DNA of 5,852 nt from Candidatus Bathyarchaeota archaeon (GTDB taxonomy: Archaea > Thermoproteota > Bathyarchaeia > TCS64). The first letter of the stretch is position 1. Each line of letters starts with the position of its first letter. This document shows, piece by piece, positions 4,121 through 5,852 of this stretch. The stretch covers positions 1 to 5,852 of the forward strand of contig DAOVEE010000121.1 in NCBI GenBank assembly GCA_030669135.1, in the 5' to 3' direction. The notes under the pieces are model-generated. The model made no database searches and had not been told where the DNA came from. It saw nothing but the letters and a program-made list of their open reading frames with translations. The position numbers were made by a program, and so were the translations under genes.

Positions 4121-5014
4121 ATGTCCGCTGAAGAGAAAACACTTGACGAACTCGAGGCACAAGCCGCGGAACTGAGAAAGACCAGAAACCAGCTCTTCGA
4201 CCAGATCAAGAAACAACGCGATGAACGCGACAGGCTCAACGAGTCTGCCAGGAAGCTGAGGGACGAAGCCAAGAGGCACCGCGAGGAGCGCGACAGGATC
4301 AACGCCCGAGTCCAGGAGATCAAGAAGCGTCTCGGCCCCCTCTTCGAGGAGCTCGACGAGAAGAAGGAGAAACTGTCCAAGGCTGAGAGGCGCCTAGAGG
4401 ACGAGTACAGGTCGCGCCCCGATAAGAACAGGGTTGAGCGGGACCTCAACCGGATAGAGTGGGAGGTCATGACGACGCCCACCAAGGAGATTCTGGACAG
4501 GGAGGACGAGCTCATCCAGAGGGCGTCGCGGCTCAGGCAGACCCTGATCGAGTACAAGAAGCTGGACAAGCAGAAGGATCAGAGGATCGACATCCTCGCA
4601 GACAAGAAGGCCACAGAGATCGAGATACGGGCCATAAGGGACGAGATGGGGAAGCTCAGCGATGAGAGCCAGGGCCACCACGAGAAGATGATCATATTCT
4701 ACGAGCAGGCGGACGCCGAGAAGAAGAAGGCGGACGAGGCACACAGGCGGTACGTGGAGAAGATTAGGGAGGTCGAGGCCGTCAAGGAGGAGATCAACGC
4801 CGTCATGCCCCAGATCAACGCCCTGAGGGACGGGCAGAGGCTCGCCGACGTCAAGGTAGCCGAGAGGAGGAAGATGTCCACTCAGCAGCGCATGGAGGCC
4901 ATGCGGCAGGAGGCCCTCAAGAAGATGGAGAACGGCGGCAAGCTCACCTTCGAGGACCTGCGCCTCATCTACGGCGACGAGGACGACGAATCCGAGGTGC
5001 TGGACGGCTCCTAG
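4121..5014 (+). CDS. archaeal coiled-coil protein, COG1340-like
   Basis: This 297-residue, highly charged protein is almost entirely predicted coiled coil: heptad-like K/R/E/L-rich helices at about 5-98 and 125-270. They are broken by a proline-containing hinge, R-I-E-W-E-V-M-T-T-P-T at 111-121. That hinge (I-E-W...T-T-P) and the C-terminal G-K-L-T-F-E-D-L-R-L-I-Y-G (273-285) match my recollection of a widespread archaeal family classed as uncharacterised coiled-coil protein COG1340, often mis-annotated as phosphoserine phosphatase. No HAD motif (DxDx) is present, so a phosphatase role is unsupported. There is no TM segment. The ATG at 4121 is favoured because GGTG at 4107-4110 precedes it by 10 nt; the frame upstream has no other start. 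The family's function is not established to my knowledge. Confidence 0.85.
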   Translation: MSAEEKTLDELEAQAAELRKTRNQLFDQIKKQRDERDRLNESARKLRDEAKRHREERDRINARVQEIKKRLGPLFEELDEKKEKLSKAERRLEDEYRSRPDKNRVERDLNRIEWEVMTTPTKEILDREDELIQRASRLRQTLIEYKKLDKQKDQRIDILADKKATEIEIRAIRDEMGKLSDESQGHHEKMIIFYEQADAEKKKADEAHRRYVEKIREVEAVKEEINAVMPQINALRDGQRLADVKVAERRKMSTQQRMEAMRQEALKKMENGGKLTFEDLRLIYGDEDDESEVLDGS

Positions 5015-5054
5015 GCTTTATCTACGCAGCGCCCAATATTCCCTCGATACGGTT

Positions 5055-5852
5055 TTGACCGGGAAAAGATGCTGGGACGTCATGGTCGACGCCATGGAGA
5101 AGGAGGGCGTCAGGCACGTCTTCGGGCTACCAGGGCACCCAGGGGCCCTGTACGACTCGCTCTACGACAGCGGCATAGAGCCTGTGCTCGTCCGGCACGA
5201 GGCCTCAGGCGCCTTCATGGCGTTCGCTTACAGCAAGCTTACCCGCGAGCCGGGGGTCTGCTTCAGCAGCCCGGGGCCGGGCGTCGCCAACCTCGTCAGC
5301 GGCGTCCTGGAGGCGTGGTCCGGCTGCCAGCCCATGATCGCGCTCGGCGGGTCGGCCGACACCCTGTCTATGGGGATGGGCGCCTTCCAGGAGACGCCTC
5401 AGATGGAGATGATGAGGCCCATCACCAAGTGGAGCTACATGGTCCCCCACCCGGACAAGGCGGCGTGGGCCATGAACAGGGCGTTCAGCCTGTCCTGCAA
5501 CGGGAGGCCGGGCCCGGTTTACATCGACGTGCCATTCAACGTGGGTATGGCCGAGACCGAGGAGACGAGGTACACACATTCTACACGCCCCGTCAGGGTA
5601 AGGCCTGACTTGGAGGCCGTCAAGACGGCGGCGGACATGCTCCTCGTCTCGGAGCGGCCTGTGATCGTCGCCGGCGGAGGCGCTCATCTCAGCGGCGCCG
5701 GGCCTACGCTGGTGTCCCTCGCCGAGATGCTGGGGGTACCCGTGTTGACCACGCCCAGCGGCCGCGGATGCATCCCCGAGGCTCACCCCCTCGCCGTGGG
5801 CCTCGTGGGGCTCTACAGGACGAAGGTGGGTAAGCGGCTGTTCCAGGAGGCC
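5055..5852 (+). CDS. acetolactate-synthase-like ThDP enzyme, N-terminal part (truncated by window end)
   Basis: The frame runs without a stop to the window edge, giving 266 residues. It matches the N-terminal pyrimidine-binding domain and the start of the central domain of thiamine-diphosphate enzymes of the acetolactate synthase/IlvB type. V-F-G-L-P-G-H-P-G is at 22-30. The catalytic glutamate that activates ThDP is E49 in V-R-H-E-A-S-G-A-F. G-P-G-V-A-N-L is at 74-80, A-F-Q-E-T-P-Q at 110-116, R-P-I-T-K-W at 121-126, and G-R-P-G-P-V-Y-I-D-V-P at 150-160. The central domain begins near 183 (R-P-V-I-V-A-G-G-G at 201-209). The start TTG at 5055 gives the family-typical M-T-G lead-in; the first ATG (5082) would remove nine residues of the first helix. 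The catalytic C-terminal PP domain lies outside, so acetolactate synthase cannot be told from other relatives. It follows the coiled-coil gene by 40 nt on the same strand. Confidence 0.88.
   Translation, partial: MTGKRCWDVMVDAMEKEGVRHVFGLPGHPGALYDSLYDSGIEPVLVRHEASGAFMAFAYSKLTREPGVCFSSPGPGVANLVSGVLEAWSGCQPMIALGGSADTLSMGMGAFQETPQMEMMRPITKWSYMVPHPDKAAWAMNRAFSLSCNGRPGPVYIDVPFNVGMAETEETRYTHSTRPVRVRPDLEAVKTAADMLLVSERPVIVAGGGAHLSGAGPTLVSLAEMLGVPVLTTPSGRGCIPEAHPLAVGLVGLYRTKVGKRLFQEA

Noticed and set aside
5069..5608. Plus-strand 179-codon frame at the right end.
   Set aside because: It is an Arg/Gly-rich shadow; the ThDP-enzyme motifs lie in another frame that stays open to the window edge.

Overview
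The window looks like chromosomal DNA of an archaeon, most likely of the Thermoproteota side (inference). The evidence is archaeal TATA boxes about 26 bp upstream of expected transcript starts, a tRNA gene without encoded CCA, GTG/TTG starts, GGTG-type Shine-Dalgarno sites, and a long coiled-coil protein of a characteristically archaeal family (COG1340-like). Most of the window is GC-rich with strong G/C at third codon positions. The first ~540 bases are clearly AT-rich and look like a different compositional domain, probably acquired.

Layout. (1) 1-292: 3' end of an AT-rich gene carrying the HEPN ribonuclease motif R-N-x-x-x-H, followed by ~260 bases of AT-rich sequence with no recognisable gene. 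(2) 556-1273: two small winged-helix regulators transcribed divergently from an 82-bp spacer with a TATA-like box and an 8-bp inverted repeat. (3) 1320-1728: an RNA-rich stretch. It holds a candidate structured ncRNA with its own TATA box on the plus strand (about 1397-1475), and a tRNA-Val(GAC) on the minus strand with its own TATA box. A 14-bp palindrome family built on CCACGTGG is spread through 526-1897. (4) About 1706-2034: small or degraded reading frames of uncertain reality. (5) 2031-3915, minus strand: a two-gene unit of a membrane-embedded processive family 2 glycosyltransferase and a 109-aa protein of unknown function. An oligo-T tract at 1681-1686 may terminate this unit. (6) 4121-5014, plus strand: a 297-aa archaeal coiled-coil protein, divergent from the glycosyltransferase. 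(7) About 5055 to the window end, plus strand: the N-terminal 266 residues of an acetolactate-synthase-like thiamine diphosphate enzyme, cut off by the window edge.

How parts may relate: the right half (glycosyltransferase, coiled-coil protein, ThDP enzyme) looks like resident housekeeping DNA. The left part (HEPN remnant, divergent wHTH regulators, AT-rich DNA abutting the 3' side of a tRNA gene) has the character of an accessory or integrated segment. The most interesting items are the dispersed CCACGTGG palindromes, which resemble both bacterial parS and archaeal origin-recognition boxes, and the candidate three-way-junction ncRNA next to the tRNA.
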